6,456 nt of DNA from Halieaceae bacterium UBA6060 (GCA_002428935.1 DIYG01000084.1:1-6456); one strand, 5' to 3'; numbered from the stretch's first letter, positions 1-6,390 are shown. Translations and numbers: made by a program. Notes: generated by a model from the sequence alone, not told the origin.

Positions 1-678
1 TCAACCTTGATACGGGCGGTTTCTGCGGCTCGTCCCCGGGTGGCGGACTATCCATTCACAACCCTGGTGCCGCAGCTGGGGGTGGTGAAGGTAGATGCCT
101 TGCGCAGCTTTGTCCTAGCGGACATACCCGGGCTCATCGAAGGCGCATCCGATGGTGCGGGCCTGGGGATTCGCTTTCTCAAGCATTTGACCCGTACCCG
201 CATACTCTTACATCTGGTGGATGTGGCGCCGTTCGATGGCAGTGACCCAGCGGCAAATGCTGTCGCTATTGCCCAGGAGCTGGCTAATTTCAGTCCTACC
301 CTGGCGACCCGCGAGCGTTGGCTGGTGCTCAACAAGGCCGATCTTTTGGCTCCGGATGCGCTCAACGCGATACGGGATTCCATCATCGACGGGCTGGCCT
401 GGACGGGGCCTCTCTATGTGGTATCCGCCATCAGTGGTGAGGGCACGGAGCGACTTTGCCAGGGGCTCATGACCCGCATTGAGGAGCTCCGAGAAGAAGA
501 GGCGGCCAATCCCGAACTTCGGGAGGTGGAGCGGGAAGCGCAGATTGCCATGCAGCAGGAAGCTCGGGAACGAGTCGAAGCTCTCCGTGCTCAAAGACGG
601 GCTGCTCGCAGGGATTCCTCCGCGGACGATGACGGCGATGACGACGACTTCGATGTGGAAGTGGAGTACGTGCCTTGA
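1..678 (+). CDS. obg: Obg/CgtA-family ribosome-assembly GTPase, C-terminal part (5' end outside the window)
   Basis: This is the last 225 residues of an Obg GTPase, a GTP-binding protein that joins the 50S ribosomal subunit during assembly and is linked to stress and (p)ppGpp signalling in the family. The reading frame is open from base 1. The first residues, STLIRAVSA, are the end of the P-loop (GxxNAGKST), so the N-terminal Obg domain and most of G1 are missing; family length near 390-400 suggests about 165 residues lie upstream. Visible G motifs are switch I PFTTLVP (residues 18-24), G3 DIPGLIEGA (41-49), G4 NKAD (111-114) and G5 SAI (142-144). The C-terminus is a charged, probably helical stretch (about 158-205) followed by an acidic tail rich in Asp, as in proteobacterial Obg, which lacks the OCT domain of Bacillus. 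The stop overlaps the proB start by 4 bases, so the two are probably one operon. The TTG at base 7 is internal, not the start. Confidence 0.96.
   Translation, partial: STLIRAVSAARPRVADYPFTTLVPQLGVVKVDALRSFVLADIPGLIEGASDGAGLGIRFLKHLTRTRILLHLVDVAPFDGSDPAANAVAIAQELANFSPTLATRERWLVLNKADLLAPDALNAIRDSIIDGLAWTGPLYVVSAISGEGTERLCQGLMTRIEELREEEAANPELREVEREAQIAMQQEARERVEALRAQRRAARRDSSADDDGDDDDFDVEVEYVP
663..677 (+). promoter_or_regulatory. Shine-Dalgarno and TTG start of proB
   Basis: GGAG at 663-666 lies 8 bases before the TTG at 675-677. No ATG or GTG occurs in this frame before the conserved kinase core (VVKVGSALL, residues 16-24), so TTG is the best start. It shares bases with the obg stop (TTGA, 675-678). 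A weak start codon with a stop-start overlap suggests translation coupled to obg. Confidence 0.6.
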
Positions 679-1802
679 GTGGTCAATCGCGAGCCTGGGC
701 ACGAGACGCGCGGCGTTGGGTGGTCAAAGTTGGCAGCGCGCTCCTTACGGATAATGGCCGCGGGATTGACGATTCGGTCATTGGCGATCTGGTAGAACAG
801 CTTACGGCTCTTCGTGCCCGGGGTTGCGAAGTCCTATTGGTTAGCAGCGGCGCCGTTGCGGCGGGTTTGCTACGCCTTGGGGAGTCGCAGCGACCGGAAG
901 AGCTGCACGAGCTCCAGGCGGCCGCCGCGGTTGGTCAATCGGCCCTGCTCCAACGCTATGAGCAGGCCTTTGCCGAACGAGGTTACCTGACGGCGCAGAT
1001 TCTTCTGGGTCATGACGATGTGGAGGCGCGAGATCGATATCTGAATGCGCGAGGCACCCTCAGTTCGCTGTTAGATCGCGGTGTGATACCGATCATTAAC
1101 GAGAATGACACGGTAGTTACCGACGAGATCCGCTTTGGCGACAACGATACCCTCGCGGCCCTGGTGGCTAATCTCGTAGACGCCGACGTGCTGGCGTTGC
1201 TCACCGATCAGTCGGGATTGTTTGACCGAGATCCCCGCCACGACTCCGCAGCTACAAAGGTGGCTCATGCCCCGGCGAATGACCCTAGCCTCGACGCCAT
1301 GGTGGGCGATGGCGGTGCCCTTGGCCGCGGCGGGATGATTACCAAGTTGCGAGCCGCTCGTTTGGCGGCGCGCTCCGGTACGGAGACCCTGATCGCCGGT
1401 GGAAAGGAGCTTCAGGTACTGGTGCGTTTGGCAGCTGGTGAGCCCTTGGGCACCTGGCTTGAGAGCGGTAACGCGCCGCAGAAGGCCCGTCGCCAATGGC
1501 TAGCGAGCCTGGTGACCTTTCGCGGGGTGGTTGAGATCGATGAAGGTGCGGTCAAGGTGCTGCGCAGCTCTGGCAAGAGTCTGCTCCCCGTCGGGGTGCG
1601 ATCTGTCGAGGGAGATTTTCAGCGTGGCGACGTTCTTCTATGTCGGGATGCGTCCGGCGCCGAGGTGGCCAGAGGCCTGAGTAACTACAGCGCGGAGGAA
1701 GCGCGGCAGATCGTGGGGCGAAGCTCCCAGGACATTGCTGCGGTTCTGGGCTACGGAGGAGAGCCGGAGTTGATTCATCGCGACAATTTGGTGCTCTTGT
1801 GA
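675..1802 (+). CDS. proB: Glutamate 5-kinase (gamma-glutamyl kinase) with C-terminal PUA domain
   Basis: ProB phosphorylates L-glutamate with ATP to give gamma-glutamyl phosphate, the first committed step of proline synthesis in the cytoplasm; it is normally feedback-inhibited by proline. The 375-residue product is close to the usual length (367 in E. coli). The amino-acid kinase domain spans about 14-260: VVKVGSALL with Lys18, SSGAVAAG (57-64), a substrate-binding NENDTVV (142-148), GDNDTLAA (155-162) and GRGGMITK (217-224, Lys224 being the likely phosphate-binding lysine). The PUA domain covers about 280-365 (GAVKVLRSSGKSLLPVG, then VARGLSNYSAEEA), typical of full-length proteobacterial ProB. 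The gene sits directly after obg (4-base overlap), an arrangement common in gammaproteobacteria, and runs into the ZIP gene. proA is not in the window. All expected motifs are intact. Confidence 0.97.
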   Translation: MSGQSRAWARDARRWVVKVGSALLTDNGRGIDDSVIGDLVEQLTALRARGCEVLLVSSGAVAAGLLRLGESQRPEELHELQAAAAVGQSALLQRYEQAFAERGYLTAQILLGHDDVEARDRYLNARGTLSSLLDRGVIPIINENDTVVTDEIRFGDNDTLAALVANLVDADVLALLTDQSGLFDRDPRHDSAATKVAHAPANDPSLDAMVGDGGALGRGGMITKLRAARLAARSGTETLIAGGKELQVLVRLAAGEPLGTWLESGNAPQKARRQWLASLVTFRGVVEIDEGAVKVLRSSGKSLLPVGVRSVEGDFQRGDVLLCRDASGAEVARGLSNYSAEEARQIVGRSSQDIAAVLGYGGEPELIHRDNLVLL

Positions 1803-2677
1803 TGGAGCCCTTGGCAATTCTAGGGCTGTACGCCGTAGCCCTGGTGATTTCCTCCATGGCCGGTGGGAGTCTTCCCCAGCGCATCACCATGACCCATACC
1901 CGCACCCAGCTCGCCATGAGCCTGGTTTCCGGGCTCATGCTGGGTATCGCGTTCTTTCACCTCTTGCCCCATGCGGTACTGACCCTTGGTGGGGAGCGCG
2001 GCATTAACGACACCATGATCTGGACTGTTGTTGGTCTGGTGACCATGCTTCTCTTGCTGCGACTCCTGCACTTCCACCAGCCCGACTACCCGGCAGTCCT
2101 GGGCGGGGACTGTGAGCACGAGCATGAGGAGTCTATCGCCGCGATGCCCGCGGGGCAGGAACCACCACCCATCCGTTGGAAGGGTGTATTGGTCGGGCTT
2201 ACCTTCCACACGTTTGTCGATGGTGTCGCGCTGGGGGCAGCTCTACTCGCGACACCTCATGGTCACAGTGAAGAACTGATTGGTTTCGGGGTGTTCCTGG
2301 CGATTCTATTCCACAAGCCCTTGGACGCCATGTCGATCACAGCGTTGATGAAAGCTGGGGGGGCGAGTGCTCGGGCTCAGGGGACGGCAAATTTGCTGTT
2401 CGCCCTGGTATGCCCTTTGGGTGCCCTGCTGTTTTATGGCTACGCCATGGGTATGGACAGCTCCGCGGGGGAATTGATTGCCGCCGCGCTCGCCTTTTCC
2501 GCCGGGGCCTTTGTATGTATCGCCTTGAGTGATTTGGTGCCGGAGGTCCAGTTTCATAGCCACGACCGTGTAAAGCTTACGGTTGTGTTTATCCTGGGCA
2601 TTGCGGTGTCCTATCTCATGGCGAACGCTACACCGGAGCACAGCCACGGGCTGGTGATGAGTTTGTCACAGCGCTGA
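1802..2677 (+). CDS. ZIP-family divalent metal transporter
   Basis: This 291-residue membrane protein is a ZIP (SLC39-like) permease, expected to carry Zn2+ or a related divalent ion across the inner membrane towards the cytoplasm. About eight hydrophobic segments are visible (near 4-21, 38-58, 72-90, 127-149, 160-182, 194-215, 225-245, 258-275). TM4 carries HTFVDGVALG with His136 and Asp140. TM5 carries HKPLDAMS with His171, Lys172 and Asp175. A loop between TM3 and TM4 has acidic and His residues (DCEHEHEE, 103-110), as is common in ZIPs. The Lys at the second TM5 position matches the HKxxxAxS pattern of the ZIP1-3 branch rather than the HExPHE form. I chose the ATG at 1802, which overlaps the proB stop by one base; a GTG at 1799 would add one residue. 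No clear ribosome-binding site precedes either, so coupling to proB is likely. Metal specificity cannot be read from the sequence. Confidence 0.88.
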   Translation: MEPLAILGLYAVALVISSMAGGSLPQRITMTHTRTQLAMSLVSGLMLGIAFFHLLPHAVLTLGGERGINDTMIWTVVGLVTMLLLLRLLHFHQPDYPAVLGGDCEHEHEESIAAMPAGQEPPPIRWKGVLVGLTFHTFVDGVALGAALLATPHGHSEELIGFGVFLAILFHKPLDAMSITALMKAGGASARAQGTANLLFALVCPLGALLFYGYAMGMDSSAGELIAAALAFSAGAFVCIALSDLVPEVQFHSHDRVKLTVVFILGIAVSYLMANATPEHSHGLVMSLSQR

Positions 2678-3760
2678 GATGGCTTTCTCGACCGCTGCAG
2701 CGCGCTGTGCAACGTCTTTCGCTGGACTGTCATCGTGGGCAACCCAGGGGGCGATACGCCCTTCGACGAGGTGGGCAAGAAAATCCAGGTGAGCCTCTCC
2801 GTCGTTAAGACAGGGCACGTACTCGTAGCGCTCCCCACCCGCTTCCAGGAAATACTCGCGGTTCTCCTCGCCAATCTCTTCGATGGTCTCAAGACAGTCG
2901 GCGGAGAAACCCGGGCAAACGACCTGTAGGGAGCGTACCCCCGTCTCTGGCAGTGTTTTCAAGGTTTCATCGGTGTAGGGCTTCAGCCATTCCTCGCGCC
3001 CAAAACGAGACTGAAAGCTGGTCAGATACTCGTCCTCGTTAAGGGCAAGGTGCTCCGCTACCAGCCTTGAGGTCTTATGACACTGGCAGTGATAGGGGTC
3101 ACCTTCGTTAAGGTAGCGACGAGGTTCTCCGTGGTAGGAGAAGACTAGCTTGTCGGCCCGTCCGTGCTCCTGCCAATGCTGGCGGATGCTATCGGCCAAG
3201 GCCTGAATATACCCCCCTTGATCGTGATAGTTGGCAACGAATTGAAGATCGGGCAGCCAGCGGCGTTGCAGAAAGTCTTCCGCCACGGCGTCAAAGGTAG
3301 AGCCTCCCGTCGGTCCGCTGTACTGGGGGTACAGCGGTAGGACGAGGAGCTGCCGTGCACCGCGATCCAACAGTCTCTGGATGGCCCCGCTGATGGATGG
3401 CTGTCCGTAGCGCATGGCGAAGTCGACGATCACTCGATCACCGTGTTGCTCAGACAAGCGTTGCGCAAGGCCCTTGGCCTGGTTGCGCGTGTGGATCATC
3501 AACGGCGACCCTTCTTCCGTCCATACGGTGCTATAGGCTTCTGCGGATCGCGCAGGGCGTACGTTTAGGATTACCCCATTGAGGATCAGCCACCAGAGTA
3601 GACGAGGAACCTCAACAACTCTGGGATCCGAGAGGAACTGCTTCAGATACGGGCGCAAAGCCTTCTTGTGGGGCGCCGTTGGCGTACCCAGGTTCGTGAT
3701 GAGCACACCGATACGTGGCTCTTGTCGATGATCGAAGTTGGCGCTACCGCGGTACTTCAT
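2666..3760 (-). CDS. hemH: Ferrochelatase (protoporphyrin/coproporphyrin ferrochelatase)
   Basis: HemH inserts Fe2+ into protoporphyrin IX, the last step of protoheme synthesis, in the cytoplasm or at the inner membrane face. The 364-residue product has the family landmarks in order: IGVLITNLGTP (17-27), MRYGQPSI (116-123), LPLYPQYSGPTGGST (141-155), FSYHGEP (207-213, His210 being the conserved metal-handling histidine), SFQSRFG (248-254) and CPGFSADCLETIEEI (282-296, Glu291 being the conserved acid). The segment DPYHCQCHKT (221-230) contains a CxC pair. The residue after the catalytic His-Gly is Glu, where many homologues have a hydrophobic residue. The ATG at 3760 is preferred because AAGAG lies 8 bases upstream; the in-frame GTG at 3769 would overlap that site. 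The gene is convergent with the ZIP gene and overlaps its 3' end by 12 bp. It has its own promoter candidate. It appears to be a stand-alone heme gene here. Confidence 0.97.
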   Translation of the reverse strand: MKYRGSANFDHRQEPRIGVLITNLGTPTAPHKKALRPYLKQFLSDPRVVEVPRLLWWLILNGVILNVRPARSAEAYSTVWTEEGSPLMIHTRNQAKGLAQRLSEQHGDRVIVDFAMRYGQPSISGAIQRLLDRGARQLLVLPLYPQYSGPTGGSTFDAVAEDFLQRRWLPDLQFVANYHDQGGYIQALADSIRQHWQEHGRADKLVFSYHGEPRRYLNEGDPYHCQCHKTSRLVAEHLALNEDEYLTSFQSRFGREEWLKPYTDETLKTLPETGVRSLQVVCPGFSADCLETIEEIGEENREYFLEAGGERYEYVPCLNDGEAHLDFLAHLVEGRIAPWVAHDDSPAKDVAQRAAAVEKAISAL

Positions 3761-3768
3761 GGAAACCA

Positions 3769-3773
3769 CTCTT
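3769..3773 (-). promoter_or_regulatory. Shine-Dalgarno of hemH
   Basis: On the minus strand AAGAG (3773 down to 3769) stands 8 bases before the ATG at 3760-3758. It decides the start: the alternative GTG at 3769-3767 would share its first base with this site and would have no ribosome-binding site of its own. Confidence 0.6.
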
Positions 3774-3787
3774 GGTTGCGGGCGGGC

Positions 3788-3815
3788 ATTGTAAGCCTTG
3801 TGCCCTGGCTGTCGA
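3788..3815 (-). promoter_or_regulatory. Sigma70-type promoter candidate for hemH
   Basis: Read on the minus strand, TCGACA (3815-3810; 5 of 6 matches to TTGACA) is followed after 16 bases by TACAAT (3793-3788; 5 of 6 matches to TATAAT). Transcription would begin near 3781, giving a leader of about 20 bases that contains the AAGAG ribosome-binding site. I saw no operator or riboswitch in so short a leader. The call rests on consensus matching by eye. Confidence 0.5.
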
Positions 3816-3895
3816 AATGCGTGGGATTGGCTAGGAGTACGTTTACCTTTCGCCGCTGGATTCGCTCAACTCGTCGTTCTTTCACGGCATTTCAA

Positions 3896-3910
3896 CGAAA
3901 GGCTCTTTCG
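3896..3910. repeat. Short perfect inverted repeat in the hemH/UrcA divergent region
   Basis: CGAAAG (3896-3901) and CTTTCG (3905-3910) form a perfect 6-bp inverted repeat around GCT. It lies in the 254-bp non-coding gap (3761-4014) between the divergent hemH and UrcA-family genes, amid several other CTTTC/CTTTCG copies (near 3848, 3879, 3912). It could be a small hairpin or a protein site. Nothing else in the gap besides the hemH promoter is convincing, and I could not find a clear plus-strand promoter for the UrcA gene. Confidence 0.25.
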
Positions 3911-4014
3911 GCTTTCACCTTTGACGCCTAGCTTTGCAGTCGTGGGCAAGGCGAGGGAACGAGAACGCCCACATGGAACAGCCCGATCCTAGATGCCCCT
4001 ACTGGAGACCGACC

Positions 4015-4359
4015 ATGAACTTTTTTAGCAAACCCCTAATTACCGGCAGTGTCTGTGCTTTTCTTGCCTTGGGTTCTCTGGCCACGCATGCCGAGAGCGT
4101 CACTACCGTGACTGCCGATGCCATGACAGAAACCGTGAAACGTACCGTGAGTGTTGCTGACCTTGATCTGACCACGCCGGAAGCGCAAGAAATCCTGTAC
4201 TACCGCCTCAGCCGAGCCGCGGAGCAGGTTTGTGGCTCTGACGATCTGCGTGTGGCCGGTAGTCTTGCCCAGGCGACACGAAATCGCGACTGCTACGAAG
4301 ACAGCCTTTCCCGCGCCATTGCGGAAGTGAGCAACTCGGCCCTCGCCGCCGCTAACTGA
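4015..4359 (+). CDS. UrcA-family small secreted protein
   Basis: The 114-residue product has an N-terminal signal peptide: Lys6, a hydrophobic core (about 8-23) and a likely cleavage after THA (Ala26), giving a mature protein of about 88 residues in the periplasm or outside. The mature part has the pattern I associate with UrcA-family proteins: a VSVADLDLTTPEAQEILYYR stretch (45-64), a helix leading to AAEQVCG (68-74), and a second Cys in RDCYEDSLSRAIAEV (91-105). Cys73 and Cys93 probably form a disulfide. The family is named after a uranium-responsive gene of Caulobacter and its biochemical role is unknown. The ATG at 4015 is chosen because GGAG (4004-4007) lies 7 bases upstream and because the signal peptide begins there; upstream in-frame starts (TTG 3934 and an ATG at 3973) would put a long polar extension before it. 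A strong hairpin follows, so the gene is probably monocistronic. The family call is from pattern memory. Confidence 0.8.
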   Translation: MNFFSKPLITGSVCAFLALGSLATHAESVTTVTADAMTETVKRTVSVADLDLTTPEAQEILYYRLSRAAEQVCGSDDLRVAGSLAQATRNRDCYEDSLSRAIAEVSNSALAAAN

Positions 4360-4394
4360 GTTTTTCCAGGTTCCCGCAACCCCTGGCGGAAACA

Positions 4395-4427
4395 CCGGGA
4401 GGCCGGCATGACCGGTCTCCCGGCTCT
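4395..4427 (+). terminator. Hairpin terminator candidate after the UrcA-family gene
   Basis: A 12-bp stem (4395-4406 with 4412-4423) with one G-U wobble closes a 5-base loop, CATGA. It begins 36 bases after the stop codon. The stem is very GC-rich. The following bases, CTCTTCGTTAT, are only moderately T-rich, so this may be a weak or factor-assisted terminator. It separates the UrcA-family gene from phoD. Confidence 0.55.
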
Positions 4428-4429
4428 TC

Positions 4430-4462
4430 GTTATCACGGTAGAGAAACGGTACTATCGTAAC
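4430..4462. repeat. Imperfect inverted repeat upstream of phoD (possible operator)
   Basis: GTTATCACGGTA (4430-4441) and TACTATCGTAAC (4451-4462) match as inverted arms at 8 of 12 positions around a 9-base spacer. Two direct copies of ACGGTA (4436-4441 and 4447-4452) are 11 bp apart, about one helical turn. A lone -10-like TTTAAT lies just downstream (4468-4473), without a good -35. Position and symmetry fit a regulator site for phoD, but no known operator matches. Confidence 0.25.
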
Positions 4463-4502
4463 GGCGTTTTAATCTTCTTCGTGTAGGCTGGCCCTTTTGC
4501 CC

Positions 4503-4520
4503 GAGAGAGAGACCGAAATG
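4503..4520 (+). promoter_or_regulatory. Purine-rich ribosome-binding site and ATG of phoD
   Basis: An alternating GA run (4503-4512) ends 5 bases before the ATG at 4518-4520. It favours this ATG over the upstream in-frame TTG at 4497, which would place seven extra polar residues in front of the twin-arginine signal and has no ribosome-binding site. Confidence 0.6.
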
Positions 4521-6224
4521 CCTATTCGTCGTCGCGACCTTCTACGTCATTCGGCCGTGCTGGCCAGCACCATTTGGGTGTCTACCCGTCTCAGCGGCTG
4601 CACCCTGGGATCAGACCGCAGCGCTCTTTCTTCAGCGAGCTTTAGTCATGGTGTTGCCAGCGGTGATCCCACCGCCGAAGGCATCATGCTTTGGACCCGA
4701 GCGGTACCACAGACGGCGGCAGGCACGGTGGAGCTAGGTTGGGAACTTGCGGATGACGCCGACTTTCGCCGCGTTATACGTAGCGGTCGCGTTACGACGA
4801 CCGCCGAGCGAGATTTCACCGTCAAGCTCGATGTCGACGAGCTCCAGCCCGGTCAAGAGTACTTCTATCGCTTTTTGAGTAAGGAAAGGGCGAGCACCAT
4901 CGGTCGGACCAGGACCCTGCCTACGGGCTCGCCTTCATCTCTGCGTATGGCGGTCTTCTCCTGCTCTAACTATCCTGCTGGCTATTTCCATGCTTACCGC
5001 GAGGCCGCGAGACTGCCAAACATCGATGTGTTTGTGCATCTCGGCGATTACTTCTACGAATATGGCATGGGCGGTTATGGCACGGACCGTGCTGTTGAAT
5101 TGGGTCGAGCGCTACCGGAAAACAACGCGGGGGAACTCTACACGCTCGACGACTATCGTCGGCGCTACGGGGTGTATCGAGGCGATGAAGATCTTCAGGC
5201 CCTACACGCCTCGGCGCCGATGATTGCCGTATGGGACGATCATGAAATCGCTAACGATACCTGGATGGACGGCGCGGAAAACCACAGCGCGGAAGAAGGG
5301 GATTTCGCGGCCCGCAAGGCGGCGGCGGTGCAAGCCTACTTCGAATGGATGCCCCTCCGTCCTGTGGTGCCAGATGAAGATGGACGAATCTACCGCCGTT
5401 TCGATTTTGGCGACTTGCTGTCCATGCATATGCTGGATACGCGGCTGATTGGCCGGGATGAGCAACTCGCCTACGGTGATTTCTTAGATAAGGACAGCGG
5501 TGAACTGGATGGGAAGCGCTTTCAGCAGCAGCTTTATGCGCCAGAGCGCAGTCTGCTCGGTTCTGCACAGCGAGAATGGTTGTATGAGGGCCTGGCGACG
5601 TCGCCCGCTCACTGGCAGGTTCTCGGGCAGCAGGTGCTCATGGCCCGCATGGAGATGCCTGCGCAACTTCTGCGTGGATTGTTCTCCGGTGGAGAAGCCG
5701 GAGCTACCCAGGCTTTGATCGGTGATCTTGTCGCCGATAAGCAGGCGCTCTTGGCGGGTGAAGCTCTAGGTGTGGAGCGCACACAGCGTCTGGCGCAAAA
5801 ACTGCCCTACAACCTCGATGCCTGGGATGGCTATCCCATGGAGCGAGAAGGCCTCTACGAGCGTGTGCGTGCTCTAGGCAAGGAAATCGTGGTCCTCGCC
5901 GGAGATACCCATAACGCCTGGCACAGCCAGCTTCACGATCGTGAGGGTGTCCGCGTTGGAACGGAGTTCGCTACTCCCGGCGTCAGCTCACCGGGAATGG
6001 AGACCTACCTGAACTTGGATGAGGCATCGGCCCAGGCTCTGGCCCAGGGCCTCGGTGTGCTGATCGACGAACTGCAGTATTGCCAACTCTACAACCGCGG
6101 ATTTCTTGAACTGGAGTACACCCGACGAGACGTTCATGCCCGCTGGCACTTCATAGACGACGTGACCAGGGAAGACTACGCGACCTTTTCCAAGGCGGTT
6201 AGCCTGAACCAAGGGGCTGTTTAG
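4518..6224 (+). CDS. phoD: PhoD-family alkaline phosphatase/phosphodiesterase, Tat-exported
   Basis: PhoD enzymes release phosphate from phosphomono- and diesters outside the cytoplasm, using a metal site of Fe3+ and Ca2+ in the characterised Bacillus enzyme. The 568-residue product starts with a twin-arginine motif (RRDLLR, 5-10), a modest hydrophobic stretch and LSGC (25-28), which reads as a lipobox with Cys28. The PhoD N-terminal beta domain follows (about 42-135; FSHGVASGDP, LWTRAVP, PGQEYFYRF), then the phosphatase domain (about 142-550). Ligand motifs are present: SCSN (Cys149), LGDYFYEYG (Asp177, Tyr180), WDDHEIANDTW (Asp240, Asp241, His242, Asn246) and LAGDTHNAWH (Asp463, His465). 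FEWMPLRP (275-282) and the PGVSSPG segment (487-493) are also typical. Length suits the family and no motif is missing. I saw no Pho box upstream, so phosphate control is unproven. The gene seems to be transcribed alone, after the hairpin at 4395-4423. Substrate specificity cannot be told. Confidence 0.95.
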   Translation: MPIRRRDLLRHSAVLASTIWVSTRLSGCTLGSDRSALSSASFSHGVASGDPTAEGIMLWTRAVPQTAAGTVELGWELADDADFRRVIRSGRVTTTAERDFTVKLDVDELQPGQEYFYRFLSKERASTIGRTRTLPTGSPSSLRMAVFSCSNYPAGYFHAYREAARLPNIDVFVHLGDYFYEYGMGGYGTDRAVELGRALPENNAGELYTLDDYRRRYGVYRGDEDLQALHASAPMIAVWDDHEIANDTWMDGAENHSAEEGDFAARKAAAVQAYFEWMPLRPVVPDEDGRIYRRFDFGDLLSMHMLDTRLIGRDEQLAYGDFLDKDSGELDGKRFQQQLYAPERSLLGSAQREWLYEGLATSPAHWQVLGQQVLMARMEMPAQLLRGLFSGGEAGATQALIGDLVADKQALLAGEALGVERTQRLAQKLPYNLDAWDGYPMEREGLYERVRALGKEIVVLAGDTHNAWHSQLHDREGVRVGTEFATPGVSSPGMETYLNLDEASAQALAQGLGVLIDELQYCQLYNRGFLELEYTRRDVHARWHFIDDVTREDYATFSKAVSLNQGAV

Positions 6225-6390
6225 CCTCGTAGGGAGTCACCCGAATGCCACTGTGGCCCTCGCTGAACTAAAAGATCTGCCTGGGGTGTATGCCGGGCTT
6301 CTACGTGAGAGGTTTGGCGTGCGACGCGTGAAGAACGCGAGGAAAAGCGAGGGTGGAGTAGGGCGAGTGCGGTGAGTGTGCCGTGGCGTT

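Noticed and set aside
208..702. Long minus-strand open frame opposite obg, and similar frames opposite proB (1071-1496, 1552-1938)
   Set aside because: These are complements of conserved coding sequence, have no recognisable domain or ribosome-binding site, and their translations look like out-of-frame products.
3921..3949. TTGACG (3921-3926) as the -35 of a promoter for the UrcA-family gene
   Set aside because: No acceptable -10 hexamer lies 16-18 bases downstream (GGCAAG or similar).
3668..3992. Plus-strand frames across the hemH start and the divergent region (3668-3931, 3798-3992)
   Set aside because: They cover the hemH promoter region, have no family resemblance and no good start signal; the low-complexity Arg/Phe/Thr-rich products look non-coding.
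3934..4014. Upstream in-frame extension of the UrcA-family protein
   Set aside because: It would add 27 polar residues in front of a clear signal peptide, while the ATG at 4015 has a well-spaced GGAG.
4366..4386. CCAGG/CCTGG inverted repeat as a second terminator
   Set aside because: The 5-bp arms are separated by 11 bases and are followed by CGGAAA; the stronger hairpin just downstream is the better candidate.
6213..6228. Hairpin spanning the phoD stop (GGGGCT / AGCCTC, loop GTTT) as a terminator
   Set aside because: Only a 6-bp stem including a wobble pair, and it is followed by CGTAGGGAG rather than a T run.
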